From Paraflavitalea soli (lineage in GTDB: Bacteria > Bacteroidota > Bacteroidia > Chitinophagales > Chitinophagaceae), in the NCBI RefSeq assembly GCF_003555545.1, contig NZ_CP032157.1, positions 7,568,546 to 7,632,545 of the forward strand: a DNA stretch of 64,000 nucleotides, read 5' to 3'. A program made the translations under genes and the position numbers. A model generated the notes under the pieces. That model was not told the DNA's origin, searched no databases, and saw only the letters and a program-made list of their open reading frames with translations. This document shows, one piece after another, positions 26,757 to 35,691 of the stretch. How positions within the stretch are numbered: the stretch's first letter is position 1; the number at the start of each line of letters is the position of its first letter.

Positions 26757-27917
26757 CTATTTACGACGATGCCATGACCGGACAAGGATCAGGCCAAGGA
26801 TAGGAATGATAGCAGGGTTTAATGCCTGGGGTAATACAAGCCAGGCGGCGCCCAATAGTACAGTGAGCACACAAATTGCCTGGAAATAAGTTTTTACCCA
26901 TTTCTTGCCGCGGTGCATGACAAATACCACGGGCAGGTGGGTGGGCAATGCCCATAAGAGATTCCAGTTATTACGGCAAACTGTATCTACCCTGATCAGC
27001 CAAAGGGTGGCCAGCAATACCCCCAATAAACCCAGCAGCAAAAAAAAGGTAATATCAAAGATCCGTAACAGGGTTGACGACGAATTGCCTTTTAGGATCG
27101 ATAGAGCAGTAATAAATATGAATAAAGCGGCAAACAATACAAAGGGTGTGAACCAGCTGGCCTCCCCTTCGGGATGGGATGGGATGGTAAGAACAGTTTG
27201 TGTGGACGCTACCAGTGGCTTATTGCCCGTGCTGGCGCTGTCAAATCCTTTCAGGAGGTAATCCGGCAGGAACATCGCCGTCTGGTTAGTAACCTTTTTA
27301 TCGAGGTTAGCACCCAGCAATATATCAATGCCAAATTTGCTCCAGGGCTGATGGCCTTTATCGAGGTAGTTGTGCAGCAGGTTGCGGAAGCTGGGAATCT
27401 TGGCTGGCAAGATATTCCTGAATACAACAGGCTGCGCCGTATTGTTAACCACCATATCGCGGGCGCGGGTAGTACAGTTGTCCTGGTGGAAATAATAATA
27501 GTAGTGGCGGTTTTGTTCCTGCACATTATCCCGCAGCGCATTGAATAGCTTCTTTTTTTCGGCGCAGGATAGCTGGAGCACTTGTTCAATAACACCCCGC
27601 TGCTCGCGTTTGTACTCTTCTACAAAATCGCTGAACGGATACGCTGAAACGGTATACAGCATTAACCCCCGGGTAAAATCCCAATAAAACTTAGTAGGAT
27701 CGCTATCATCGAAAGTGCCGTAATTAAACACTACATCCATGCCCGTGGCGGCATCTTTTGCCCGTATGGCCGTATGTCCAAAAGTAGAATACAACTCTGC
27801 GCCCGGGCTGCAGGTGAGCAGGCTGATCTGCAGGTTACAGGAATCTGTTTGAGAAAAGGCGTTGCGTGAAAGGAACAACGTAAACAGGAAGATCAATACA
27901 ACCCTGGATAATGGCAT
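26757..27917 (-). CDS. DUF4105 (Lnb N-terminal domain-like) membrane protein
   Basis: 386 residues. Signal peptide 1-22 (RVVLIFLFTLFLSRNAFSQ). The periplasmic domain at about 25-240 carries STFGHTAIRA (H48) and FHQDNCTTRARD (H144, C148), the paired His/Cys motifs of the DUF4105 family, which is thought to be a papain-like (NlpC/P60-like) fold; no activity is proven for most members. Four or five hydrophobic segments follow from about residue 253 to the end (ALFIFITALSIL, FFLLLGLLGVLLATLWL, FQAICVLTVLLGAAW and others), so it is membrane-bound. A TATCTTTC -7-like box lies about 12 bases before the start on the minus strand. Likely first gene of the run leading to the alpha/beta hydrolase. Confidence 0.82.
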   Translation of the reverse strand: MPLSRVVLIFLFTLFLSRNAFSQTDSCNLQISLLTCSPGAELYSTFGHTAIRAKDAATGMDVVFNYGTFDDSDPTKFYWDFTRGLMLYTVSAYPFSDFVEEYKREQRGVIEQVLQLSCAEKKKLFNALRDNVQEQNRHYYYYFHQDNCTTRARDMVVNNTAQPVVFRNILPAKIPSFRNLLHNYLDKGHQPWSKFGIDILLGANLDKKVTNQTAMFLPDYLLKGFDSASTGNKPLVASTQTVLTIPSHPEGEASWFTPFVLFAALFIFITALSILKGNSSSTLLRIFDITFFLLLGLLGVLLATLWLIRVDTVCRNNWNLLWALPTHLPVVFVMHRGKKWVKTYFQAICVLTVLLGAAWLVLPQALNPAIIPILGLILVRSWHRRK

Positions 27918-27989
27918 GGACCGTAATTTCCCGAAAGATAATAAAAGAAGGAGTAAAGTTGATATGTTGAAAAGTTAACTGGTTAACAA

Positions 27990-28022
27990 GTTGATAAGAC
28001 CTCTGTTAAGCGTCTTATCAAC
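27990..28022. terminator. Hairpin downstream of guaB
   Basis: GTTGATAAGAC (27990-28000) and GTCTTATCAAC (28012-28022) are exact reverse complements with an 11-base loop. Weaker pairing extends outward: AGTTAACT-like sequences flank both sides (27973-27980 and 28040-28046). It lies 24 bases after the guaB stop on the minus strand. Confidence 0.65.
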
Positions 28023-28045
28023 CTGTCAACCTGGTGATCAGTTAA

Positions 28046-29542
28046 CTATCTGCTGTAGTTGGGGGCTTCCCGTGTAATTTCAATATCGTGGGCGTGGCTT
28101 TCTTTCATACCTGCATTGGTAATGCGTACAAATTGTGCCTGCTGCAATGCTTTAATGTCTTTGGCGCCGCAATAGCCCATACCCGAGCGAAGGCCGCCAA
28201 CATATTGGTAAACGATCTCACTTAAGCTGCCCTTAAAGGCTACCCGGCCTTCAATACCTTCCGGAACAAACTTCTTTACATCATCTTCCACATCCTGGAA
28301 GTAGCGGTCGCCGCTGCCCTGGCTCATCGCGCCGATGGAACCCATGCCGCGGTATTGCTTAAATTTCCTTCCTTCGTAAATGATGGTTTCACCAGGGCTT
28401 TCTTCCGTACCGGCAAATACACTGCCCATCATCACCAGGTTAGCGCCGGCCGCCAGGGCCTTCACCATATCACCGGTGTAACGGATACCACCATCTGCAA
28501 TAAGGGGAATGCCTTTCTTCTGCAATACAGAGGCTGCTTCCATAATGGCGGTGATCTGCGGCATACCTGAACCCGCTACAATACGGGTAGTACAGATAGA
28601 ACCGGGACCAATGCCCACTTTTACGGCGTCTGCTCCTGCTTCTGCCAATGCTTTGGCGCCGGCCGCTGTGCCGATATTACCGGCTATTACCTGTAGTTTT
28701 TTGAAATTCTTTTTAACCGCTTTCAATGCTTCAATAACACCCTTGCTATGACCATGCGCACTGTCAAGACACACAATGTCTACTCCGATCTGTTGCAGGG
28801 CTGAGGCTCTGTCGAGCAGGTCGCGGGTAATGCCCAGGGCTGCGCCGGTAAGTAAGCGGCCATAAGAATCTTTTACTGCGTTGGGATAGCTTTGCAGTTG
28901 CAGGATATCGCGGTAGGTGATCAGGCCAATCAGCGTACCATCCTTCCTGATGACCGGTAATTTTTCAATCTTGTGCTGGCGAAGAATAGTTCCAGCTTTT
29001 TTCATATCAGTTCCTTCTGGCGCCGTGATCAATTCCCTTGTCATCACTTCACTTACTTTACGGGCGAGAGCTGTTTCGAAGCGCAGATCGCGGTTGGTGA
29101 GAATACCTACCAGCTTTTTTCCATTGTTGACGATGGGGATGCCACCGATCTTATTTTCTTTCATCAGGCGCAGGGCATCGCCGATGGTAGCTTCTTCATG
29201 TAAGGTAATAGGGTCCAGGATCAGTCCGCTTTCACTGCGTTTTACCTTGCGTACCTGTTCGGCCTGCTTTTCAATGCTCATGTTTTTGTGCAGGATACCG
29301 AGGCCGCCTTCACGTGCCAGGGCAATAGCAAGGTTGGCTTCTGTTACAGTGTCCATAGCAGAAGAAAGCATGGGTGTATTGAGGGTGATCGCTTTGGTAA
29401 GTTGGGTGCGGATGTCTACTTCGCGGGGCAATACTTGCGAATACGCAGGAACCAGTAAAACGTCATCGAACGTTAAACCTTCACCAAAAAACTTACTTGA
29501 ACTGGGGGAATTTGTCCGGAGTGCGGTATTTCTTGTTGCCAT
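28046..29542 (-). CDS. guaB: Inosine-5'-monophosphate dehydrogenase
   Basis: Rate-limiting step of guanine nucleotide synthesis: IMP to XMP with NAD+. I use the ATG at 29542 ([11 protein letters not shown]...), giving 498 residues; a TTG two codons upstream would extend it, but that codon lies within the -7 box. [16 protein letters not shown] is the usual N-terminus of the barrel. Two CBS domains are inserted at about residues 108-220. The catalytic cysteine is in [15 protein letters not shown] (about residue 317), followed by the mobile flap and [13 protein letters not shown]. Promoter: see the box at 29546-29578. Confidence 0.96.
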   Translation of the reverse strand: MATRNTALRTNSPSSSKFFGEGLTFDDVLLVPAYSQVLPREVDIRTQLTKAITLNTPMLSSAMDTVTEANLAIALAREGGLGILHKNMSIEKQAEQVRKVKRSESGLILDPITLHEEATIGDALRLMKENKIGGIPIVNNGKKLVGILTNRDLRFETALARKVSEVMTRELITAPEGTDMKKAGTILRQHKIEKLPVIRKDGTLIGLITYRDILQLQSYPNAVKDSYGRLLTGAALGITRDLLDRASALQQIGVDIVCLDSAHGHSKGVIEALKAVKKNFKKLQVIAGNIGTAAGAKALAEAGADAVKVGIGPGSICTTRIVAGSGMPQITAIMEAASVLQKKGIPLIADGGIRYTGDMVKALAAGANLVMMGSVFAGTEESPGETIIYEGRKFKQYRGMGSIGAMSQGSGDRYFQDVEDDVKKFVPEGIEGRVAFKGSLSEIVYQYVGGLRSGMGYCGAKDIKALQQAQFVRITNAGMKESHAHDIEITREAPNYSR

Positions 29543-29545
29543 GTG

Positions 29546-29578
29546 CAAAGGTAGGGTAACAGTTCAATATGCTCCAAA
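29546..29578 (-). promoter_or_regulatory. guaB promoter, -7 box lying against the start codon
   Basis: On the minus strand a TTTG (complement of 29575-29578), 21 bases, then TACCTTTG (complement of 29546-29553), a full match to the Bacteroidota consensus. Only CAC separates the box from the guaB ATG. Initiation a few bases downstream of the box would give a message without a leader. Confidence 0.6.
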
Positions 29579-29673
29579 AGATTTTTTTTAAATCTTCGCA
29601 AACCCTTGCTCACAAAGGGTTTGATTGTTTTCTGGCAGAAAGTTAGTAAAATGTTAATAGCGCAATACACTAT

Positions 29674-30780
29674 TTACCTGGTCAATTTATATCTTTTTCC
29701 TGGCAGGCATTGAAGGAGGCCCTGTAATTCCATATTAAGGATTGCGGCAGCAATCGTACTGCTGCTGAGACCGCTGTGTAGATTGAGCTCATCAATATGC
29801 ACCGTTTCATGTTGGGCAATTATTTGCGCCAGTTTTTGTTCATCAGGTGTCAGCTCCACAAACAGGTCTTGCTGTGCAGCAGGTGCGCGCCGGTGCTGAT
29901 CTGCCCATCCCATCAGTTCAATAAATTCCTGTGTATCCGTAAGCAGCATGGCCTTATTGCTTCGGATGAGGTAATTGCAGCCGGCGCTTTTGGGGTCCGT
30001 CACCTTACCGGGCCAGGCAAATACATCCTTGTTGTAACTGTTGGCCAGCTCCGCAGTGATCATGCTGCCTCCCTTAATGCCTGTCTCTACCACGATGGTA
30101 GCATCACTCATGCCTGCTACGATGCGGTTGCGGGCTGGGAAATTGTGCTTATCTGGTTTCGTATTGCTACAGAACTCCGTCAGCAACCCGCCTCCCTGTT
30201 TGATCATGTCTTTGGCCAGTTGCGTATGCTGCGCAGGATAGATCGTATCCAGCCCATGGCCCAACACACCTACAGTGGGCAGGCTGTTCCTGATAGCTGC
30301 TTTGTGCGCCAGTGCATCGATGCCAAAAGCCAGGCCGCTGACAATAAGGACCTCCTTTTCGGAGAGTTCTCTCACCAACTTTTCCGTGATAAACTTGCCA
30401 TAATCCGAATGGCTGCGGGTACCGATAATGGCTACTACACGCGCTGCATTGAGGTTGGCGCCTCCCCGGTAAAACAACAGGGTAGGAGCATCGTAACAAT
30501 GCAATAAGCGTTGTGGATAATCGGGATCAGTGATGAATAGTGACCGGATCTTGTATTTTTCAATAAAGGCAATCTCCTTTTCAGCTGCTTCAAAACCCGT
30601 GAACTGATGAATAGCGGCCGCTCTTACAGCGCCAATGCCTTCTATCTTTTCCAGTTGGGCAGGGCGTGCTTTAAATATGGCGGCAGCCGTGCCAAAATGT
30701 TCCGCAAGGGTTTTAGCATGTACAAGGCCGATATGCGGCACATGCCCCAGGGCAAGCTGATATAACAGGTCGTTTTTCAT
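29674..30780 (-). CDS. dprA: DNA-processing protein DprA
   Basis: Loads RecA on incoming single-stranded DNA in natural transformation, and is widespread also in cells not known to be competent. 368 residues: N-terminal helix-hairpin-helix-like segment (LEKIEGIGAVRAAAI, about 43-57), extended Rossmann domain with VVAIIGTRSHSDYGK, LIVSGLAFGIDALAHKAA, GVLGHGLDTIYP, FPARNRIVAG and VVETGIKGGSMITAELA (about 110-285), and a C-terminal winged-helix-like domain (HIDELNLHSGLSSSTIAAAILNMELQGLL, about 325-355). It lies 73 bases downstream of the PorE-like gene and may be co-transcribed with it. Confidence 0.95.
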   Translation of the reverse strand: MKNDLLYQLALGHVPHIGLVHAKTLAEHFGTAAAIFKARPAQLEKIEGIGAVRAAAIHQFTGFEAAEKEIAFIEKYKIRSLFITDPDYPQRLLHCYDAPTLLFYRGGANLNAARVVAIIGTRSHSDYGKFITEKLVRELSEKEVLIVSGLAFGIDALAHKAAIRNSLPTVGVLGHGLDTIYPAQHTQLAKDMIKQGGGLLTEFCSNTKPDKHNFPARNRIVAGMSDATIVVETGIKGGSMITAELANSYNKDVFAWPGKVTDPKSAGCNYLIRSNKAMLLTDTQEFIELMGWADQHRRAPAAQQDLFVELTPDEQKLAQIIAQHETVHIDELNLHSGLSSSTIAAAILNMELQGLLQCLPGKRYKLTR

Positions 30781-30853
30781 AGCATGAACTCAGGCTATGA
30801 ATATATGCAATATTTCAATATGTGAGGACTGCTTTTAAGCGATACCTGCATGA

Positions 30854-32773
30854 TTAGTGGCTGATCACTTTCATTTCAGTACGCCTGTTCTGCGCACGGC
30901 CTTCTTCTGTAGCATTATCAGCTACAGGCACCGTGGCACCAAAGCCCTTAAAGCTGAGGCGTTGCGCATTAATGCCTTTACCCACCAGGTATTTCACGAC
31001 AGCCTGTGCCCGGTTGTTGGACAATACCAGGTTGTCTTCCGGTTTGCCCACATTGTCCGTATGCCCGCCGATCTGTATCTTGATCGTTGGATTGTCGCGC
31101 AACAAGAGGAATAGTTTATCCAGTTCCGAAGTAGAGGCAGGTTTGAGGTCAAACTGTTTGGAATCAAAGAATATATTCTTCAGCACAATGGATGCATTAG
31201 CCTCCAGCGGCTGCAGGGGAATATCGATATGGTACGTGGAGTCAGGCACTTTCTGGCTCAAAGAGAAATTATCGGAGAAAAATAAATAACCCTTACGGTT
31301 TACATTGAACGCATAGTCTTTGCCCACCGGCAGGGTAACGAGGTAATTGCCCGTTTCATCCGTTTGCACTTTGCTCATCACTTCCTGTGTAGCGAGATCG
31401 GTCAACTCAATGGCACTCGGAAGACCTTTGGTCGTTTTCTTATCGAATACTTTTCCTTTCACCCACAGCGTGCGGTCCGGACGAATATCATTGCGCAATT
31501 CAAAAGTATAAATATCAAGTCCGCCCTTACTATCACTGCGGTCACTGGCATAATAGGCCGTTTTGCCATCCGCTGCAATGATCAGGCTGCCTTCATTTTC
31601 AATGGTGTTGATGGGATAGCCCAGGTTAATGGCTTTGCCCCAGGTGCCTTTGGATCCTTTTTTGATCATGAACAGGTCATCCCCTCCGTATCCCAGGTGG
31701 CCATTGGAGGTGAAATACAGCGTTTGATTATCAGCATGAATAAAGGGACAGCTTTCGTCGCCGGCAGTATTGACTTCGGGCCCCAGGTTCTCGGCTTCCG
31801 TCCACTGGCCACTGGGCAGGTAATGACTTACATAAATATCACTGCCTCCATAGCCGTCATTACGTTTGCTGGCAAAGTACAGATCGCGCTTGTCGGGCGA
31901 TAAGGTGGGCGCTGAATCCCATCCATCGCTGTTTACTTTATTGCCGAGGTTTACCGGCGCACTCCATCCATCCATGGTGAGATAAGAGATGTACAGGTCA
32001 CAACTGCCATATCCATCGGGAAAATTGCAACCCGTAAAAATGAGCCATTGTCCATCCTGTGAAATGCTTTGTGCGCCTTCGTTGGCATCCGTATTGATAT
32101 TGCCTTCGAGTGGCCGGGCTTTGGACCACTTGCCATCTACACGCGTAGAGCCAAAGAAATCTTCGTTGTAATTTTTGATCCGGCGGGTAATGATCAGTTC
32201 ATTGCCGTCGATGGTGAGCGCAGGATAATATTCGGAGACCACCGAATTGATACTATCGCCCATATTCTGTGGCTCGAACTTATAATCAGACAAGGTTTTT
32301 TGTTTACCATATTCTATTGCAAACTGGTAGCTTTTCTGACGAAACTCGCCGGCCTGCCGGCTTTTTTCATTGAGGTTGGTGATGGTCAGGAATTCTTTGA
32401 CGGCTTCCAGGGCTTTGGTGAAATCACCTTTGCCGGCCAGGTTGATGGAGAAGGGCAGGTTGTAATCCTGGAAGTAGGCCGCATCGATGGCTTTGGCTTT
32501 CTCATAGTTTTCGATGGCGCCCTGGTAATCCTTCATTTCGCCATACATACCTGCAATAGAGAGGTAGGCATCCAGGAAACGGGGTTCCACTTTCACCGCA
32601 TCTTTCAGCAGGAGAATACCTCCTTTAAAGTCGTCGTCCTGGGCTTTCCGGATCGCTCGTTCATACAATTCTACCGCTCTTCTGCTCACTTTGGCAGGAT
32701 CATATTGCTGAGCCATGATCAACGCCGGAGCAAAAAGAAATGACAATATGGTACAGAAGCGCTTGATGCTCAT
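30854..32773 (-). CDS. OmpA-family protein with TPR, beta-propeller and CRD domains (PorE-like)
   Basis: 639 residues: signal peptide (MSIKRFCTILSFLFAPALIMAQ); TPR helices at about 28-130 (AVELYERAIRKAQDDDF, DYQGAIENYEKAKAID); a WD40/PD40-type propeller at about 185-420 with repeated 'SxDGxxLxFxS' units (SPDKRDLYFASKRNDGYGGSDIYVS, ADNQTLYFTSNGHLGYGGDDLF); a carboxypeptidase-regulatory-like domain at about 435-520; and a C-terminal OmpA peptidoglycan-binding domain (IKIQIGGHTDNVGK, NRAQAVVKYLV). This order of four domains is that described for PorE of the T9SS. Several paralogues with this order usually occur per genome, so the PorE role is inference. No lipobox cysteine is seen near the cleavage site. 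Confidence 0.85.
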   Translation of the reverse strand: MSIKRFCTILSFLFAPALIMAQQYDPAKVSRRAVELYERAIRKAQDDDFKGGILLLKDAVKVEPRFLDAYLSIAGMYGEMKDYQGAIENYEKAKAIDAAYFQDYNLPFSINLAGKGDFTKALEAVKEFLTITNLNEKSRQAGEFRQKSYQFAIEYGKQKTLSDYKFEPQNMGDSINSVVSEYYPALTIDGNELIITRRIKNYNEDFFGSTRVDGKWSKARPLEGNINTDANEGAQSISQDGQWLIFTGCNFPDGYGSCDLYISYLTMDGWSAPVNLGNKVNSDGWDSAPTLSPDKRDLYFASKRNDGYGGSDIYVSHYLPSGQWTEAENLGPEVNTAGDESCPFIHADNQTLYFTSNGHLGYGGDDLFMIKKGSKGTWGKAINLGYPINTIENEGSLIIAADGKTAYYASDRSDSKGGLDIYTFELRNDIRPDRTLWVKGKVFDKKTTKGLPSAIELTDLATQEVMSKVQTDETGNYLVTLPVGKDYAFNVNRKGYLFFSDNFSLSQKVPDSTYHIDIPLQPLEANASIVLKNIFFDSKQFDLKPASTSELDKLFLLLRDNPTIKIQIGGHTDNVGKPEDNLVLSNNRAQAVVKYLVGKGINAQRLSFKGFGATVPVADNATEEGRAQNRRTEMKVISH

Positions 32774-32960
32774 GCTAAGTTTTTGTTGTTTCAGTCGGTC
32801 TTTATACCTAGACGGTATTTTCTACCTGTAAGATAATTACCAATTGTTAAAAACGTAAGAGACAACGGATTATTTCGATTCCAGGACTGAGGGTCATGAA
32901 TTCTCCGGACATAGCGCTAAAAAAGATGCCAGAATTTAATCTACCCCATGCACATTACCG

Positions 32961-33584
32961 TCAAGGCACATTAATGTACTTGTGTATTTGGAGCGATAGC
33001 TCCCATTGAGGGTTTTCTTTAATGTATTCAATGAGGAGGGGCGTCATTTCTTTGGATTTGTCCCACTCAGGCGCCAGGTATAGTTTGCAGGTGGGAGATA
33101 CCTGTGCGGCATATTTTTCGGCCCAGGCAAAGTCGCTTTTGTTGAAGATCACCACTTTCAGCTCATGTGCCAGGGGTAGGATCTCCGGGAGGGGAAATTT
33201 GAATTTTTTTGGGGAGAGGCATATCCAGTCCCATTCGCCACTAAGTGGCGAGGAGCCAGACGTTTCTATATTCGTCTGAAAACCAGCTTCATGCAGTGCT
33301 GCCGTGAGGGTGTCCAGGTTATGCATAAGGGGCTCTCCGCCCGTAATGACGGCCATCCTGCCCGGATAGGCGGCAGCGGCTGATACTATTTCATCAATGC
33401 TTTGCTGTGGGTGTCTGGAAGCGTCCCAGCTGTCTTTTACGTCGCACCATACGCAGCCCACATCACAGCCACCCAGGCGGATAAAATAGGCTGCTTTGCC
33501 CTGGTAATAGCCCTCTCCCTGAATGGTGTAGAAGGATTCCATGACGGGTAAACTGATCACGGCCGGTGCTGCACTTACTTTCAT
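32961..33584 (-). CDS. queE: 7-carboxy-7-deazaguanine synthase (radical SAM)
   Basis: Converts 6-carboxytetrahydropterin to 7-carboxy-7-deazaguanine on the way to queuosine. The start is placed at 33584 (MKVSAAPAVISLP...), giving 207 residues; the frame continues open to 33776 but that part is not protein-like and includes inverted repeats. MESFYTIQGEGYYQG (15-29), the radical SAM cluster GGCDVGCVWCD (C-x3-C-x2-C), and VITGGEPLMH are clear. A full -7 box TAATTTTG (complement of 33591-33598) ends six bases before this ATG, which also supports the start. The queD step may be served by one of the PTPS paralogues at 6.8-7.7 kb. Confidence 0.93.
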   Translation of the reverse strand: MKVSAAPAVISLPVMESFYTIQGEGYYQGKAAYFIRLGGCDVGCVWCDVKDSWDASRHPQQSIDEIVSAAAAYPGRMAVITGGEPLMHNLDTLTAALHEAGFQTNIETSGSSPLSGEWDWICLSPKKFKFPLPEILPLAHELKVVIFNKSDFAWAEKYAAQVSPTCKLYLAPEWDKSKEMTPLLIEYIKENPQWELSLQIHKYINVP

Positions 33585-33902
33585 AGGGCGCAAAATTACA
33601 ATATTCCTGTTTGTTGGAGAAGCCAGAGCACCCACACTGCCCGATCGCCCAATGGTAATTGCACTGCGTAGGCCTACGACTTGCACTGACCTAGCCTGTA
33701 CAGTGCAAGTCGGGGTAGCATCCGGGTGCAATCGAGGGTTACATAATAGGCACAGGATCAAGGATATGGAGGCCAAATTCGCACTTGGGCGAAAAAGCCC
33801 AGTGCAATTCGGAAACTTTAAGGCATAGCATTACTGTCTGATTTTGAGTCAGTTGGAGCCGAAATAAGGCTCATTTTGTGACAAATTCGAGGGGAAACAA
33901 TC
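33585..33902. other. Gap between folD and queE with a cluster of TTGCACTG elements
   Basis: No gene is supported. TTGCACTG occurs at 33659-33666 and 33681-33688; its reverse complement CAGTGCAA occurs at 33701-33708 and 33800-33807. The middle two are part of a perfect 12-base inverted repeat (33677-33688 and 33701-33712) with a 12-base loop. A 10-base palindrome GTAGGCCTAC is at 33668-33677. A further hairpin GCACTTGGGC/GCCCAGTGC spans 33781-33805. The queE -7 box is at its left end (33591-33598). Confidence 0.6.
33591..33598 (-). promoter_or_regulatory. queE -7 box TAATTTTG next to the start codon
   Basis: A full TAnnTTTG match on the minus strand, separated from the queE ATG by CGCCCT only. 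No clear -33 TTTG is found at the usual distance. Confidence 0.45.
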
Positions 33903-34778
33903 CTAATTCTTCGCCAGGCAGGCGGCATAGGTGTTCTTCATCAGCGCCGCAATCGTCATGGGACCTACACCACCGGGAACCGGGGTGATATAGCTGCATT
34001 TGGGTGATACATTGGTAAAATCAACATCACCTTTAATAGCATAGCCACGTTTCTTGGAGGCATCCGGCACGCGGGTAATACCTACATCAATGATCACAGC
34101 CCCTTCCTTCACCATATCGGCGGTTAAGAATTCAGGTTTGCCCAGGGCCGCTACAATGATATCGGCCTGCAAACAGAGCTCTTTCAGGTTTTTGGTCTGT
34201 GAGTGGCAAAGCGTTACCGTACAGTTACCGGGATTGGTATTAGCGCTAAGCAAAATGCTCATGGGACGACCCACAATATTGCTGCGGCCTATTACTACGG
34301 CATGTTTGCCTTTTGTATCGATCTTATAATGCTCCAGGATCAGCATGATGCCGTGTGGGGTTGCTGCCACAAAAGTGGGCAGGCCCTGCACCAGTTTACC
34401 TACGCTGATCGGATGAAATCCATCTACATCTTTTGAAGGATCGATGGCATTGATCACCTCTTCATCAGAGATATGCTTGGGCAGCGGAAGCTGCACCAGG
34501 ATGCCGTCGATATCCGGATCGGCATTTAATTCTGCAATAACATTGAGGAGTTTGTACTCGCTGATATCCTCGTCCAGGCGTATCAGGGTAGATTTAAAGC
34601 CTATTTCTTCGCAGGTACGCACTTTGGCGCCTACATAGGTTTCACTGGCGCCATTGGTGCCTATCAGCACAGCGGCGAGGTGAGGTATCTTCTTGCCTTC
34701 CGTTCTTAACTGGCCTACATTCAGTCGTAATTCATCTTTGGTAGCCTGTGATACAAGTTGCCCGTCTAAAATTTGCAT
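33903..34778 (-). CDS. folD: Bifunctional methylenetetrahydrofolate dehydrogenase / methenyltetrahydrofolate cyclohydrolase
   Basis: Interconverts one-carbon folates: 5,10-methylene- to 5,10-methenyl- to 10-formyl-tetrahydrofolate. 291 residues with Y48 and catalytic K52 ([16 protein letters not shown]), the [11 protein letters not shown] motif, KDVDGFHP, the NADP-binding [13 protein letters not shown], and the C-terminal [15 protein letters not shown]. All standard. The ATG at 34778 is preceded after four bases by a perfect -7 box (34783-34790, minus strand). Divergent from the outer-membrane barrel gene at 34843. Confidence 0.97.
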   Translation of the reverse strand: MQILDGQLVSQATKDELRLNVGQLRTEGKKIPHLAAVLIGTNGASETYVGAKVRTCEEIGFKSTLIRLDEDISEYKLLNVIAELNADPDIDGILVQLPLPKHISDEEVINAIDPSKDVDGFHPISVGKLVQGLPTFVAATPHGIMLILEHYKIDTKGKHAVVIGRSNIVGRPMSILLSANTNPGNCTVTLCHSQTKNLKELCLQADIIVAALGKPEFLTADMVKEGAVIIDVGITRVPDASKKRGYAIKGDVDFTNVSPKCSYITPVPGGVGPMTIAALMKNTYAACLAKN

Positions 34779-34782
34779 GGCG

Positions 34783-34790
34783 CAAAGGTA
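34783..34790 (-). promoter_or_regulatory. folD -7 box TACCTTTG next to the start codon
   Basis: A full TAnnTTTG match on the minus strand; only CGCC separates it from the folD ATG. The same box sequence as at guaB. No clear -33 TTTG within 18-21 bases. Confidence 0.45.
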
Positions 34791-34842
34791 AAATCTGTTT
34801 TGTACATTTTTACGTTAGTTTTTCAAATCCAAAACTAATCGC

Positions 34843-35691
34843 TTGAAAAACCATTGCCTGCCAGGCACTTTGAAGTACTGGTTATTGTCCTGCTGTTGGC
34901 TGGCCGTATCACCGGCCAGTGCACAATCGCTCCGCTATCCACAGGCGGCGCCCTATATAGGCCAGGGAGCCTATAGTTTCCACTTTGTAGATGTTTTTTC
35001 CTGTATGGCCAACCAGGCCGCATTGGCCGGCCTGTCCCAGGCTGGAGGAGGGGTATATGCTGAAAAAAGATTCCTGCAGGAAAAACTAAACAGTTACAAC
35101 GCCATCGTTGCCCTGCCCACCCGGCTGGGCGGATGGGGCATCTCCGCCCAATACCTCGGATCGGGCGAGTACAATGAATCGCAGGTAGGCCTTGCCTATG
35201 GCAAAAAACTGGGACGGGTAGACCTGGGAGTACAATTCAACTATGCCATGATGCGGGCGGCAGGCTATGGCAGCGACGGCACAATGATCGTTGAAATAGG
35301 CACCCTTTGGCATATTACCGACCAGGTGCATATAGGCATGCATATCTTCAATCCTTCCGGCGGAAAGTATGGAAAGCTGGAACAGGAAAAAATGGCCTGG
35401 GTATATAAAGTTGGAGGTGGGTATGAGGCTTCCGAAAAATTATTGGTCAGCGCTGATATTATAAAAGAAGAAAACAAAGCGGTGAATGTTCAGGTGGGTA
35501 TCCACTATGCCCTTGACCACCGGTTTTTTATGCGTGCAGGCATTGCCACTTCCACTACCACCCCCTGGCTGGGCGCCGGCTGGGCCTGGAAAAACATACG
35601 TGCCGATATTACGGGCAGCTATCATCCCCAATTGGGGGTCACACCCGGACTGCTGCTCATTTTTACTACTACTAAAGAACACGCCGATTGA
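34843..35691 (+). CDS. Outer-membrane beta-barrel protein, PorV/PorQ-like
   Basis: 282 residues beginning at TTG; no ATG or GTG is available upstream in frame, and the TTG is followed by a proper signal peptide (LKYWLLSCCWLAVSPASAQ). After it come DVFSCMANQAALAGLSQAGGGVYAEKRF and then regular amphipathic strands (WGISAQYLGSGEYNESQVGLAYGKKL, VDLGVQFNYAMM, HIGMHIFNPSG, VSADIIKEENKAVNVQVGIHYAL). The 'NQAALAG' opening resembles the NPAxLA segment of the FadL-like PorV/PorQ family. It overlaps the next gene by TTGA, so the two are made together. It is divergent from folD across 64 bases. Role: possibly a T9SS partner or a companion of the HhH barrel. Confidence 0.72.
   Translation: MKNHCLPGTLKYWLLSCCWLAVSPASAQSLRYPQAAPYIGQGAYSFHFVDVFSCMANQAALAGLSQAGGGVYAEKRFLQEKLNSYNAIVALPTRLGGWGISAQYLGSGEYNESQVGLAYGKKLGRVDLGVQFNYAMMRAAGYGSDGTMIVEIGTLWHITDQVHIGMHIFNPSGGKYGKLEQEKMAWVYKVGGGYEASEKLLVSADIIKEENKAVNVQVGIHYALDHRFFMRAGIATSTTTPWLGAGWAWKNIRADITGSYHPQLGVTPGLLLIFTTTKEHAD

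Noticed and set aside
32774-33600. preQ1-type riboswitch near queE
   Set aside because: The -7 box sits six bases before the queE ATG, leaving no room for a leader RNA; no preQ1 aptamer-like sequence was recognised.
33585-33776. N-terminal extension of queE (open frame for 64 extra codons)
   Set aside because: The extension has no homology-like features, contains inverted repeats and the -7 box, and would put residues before the normal QueE start.
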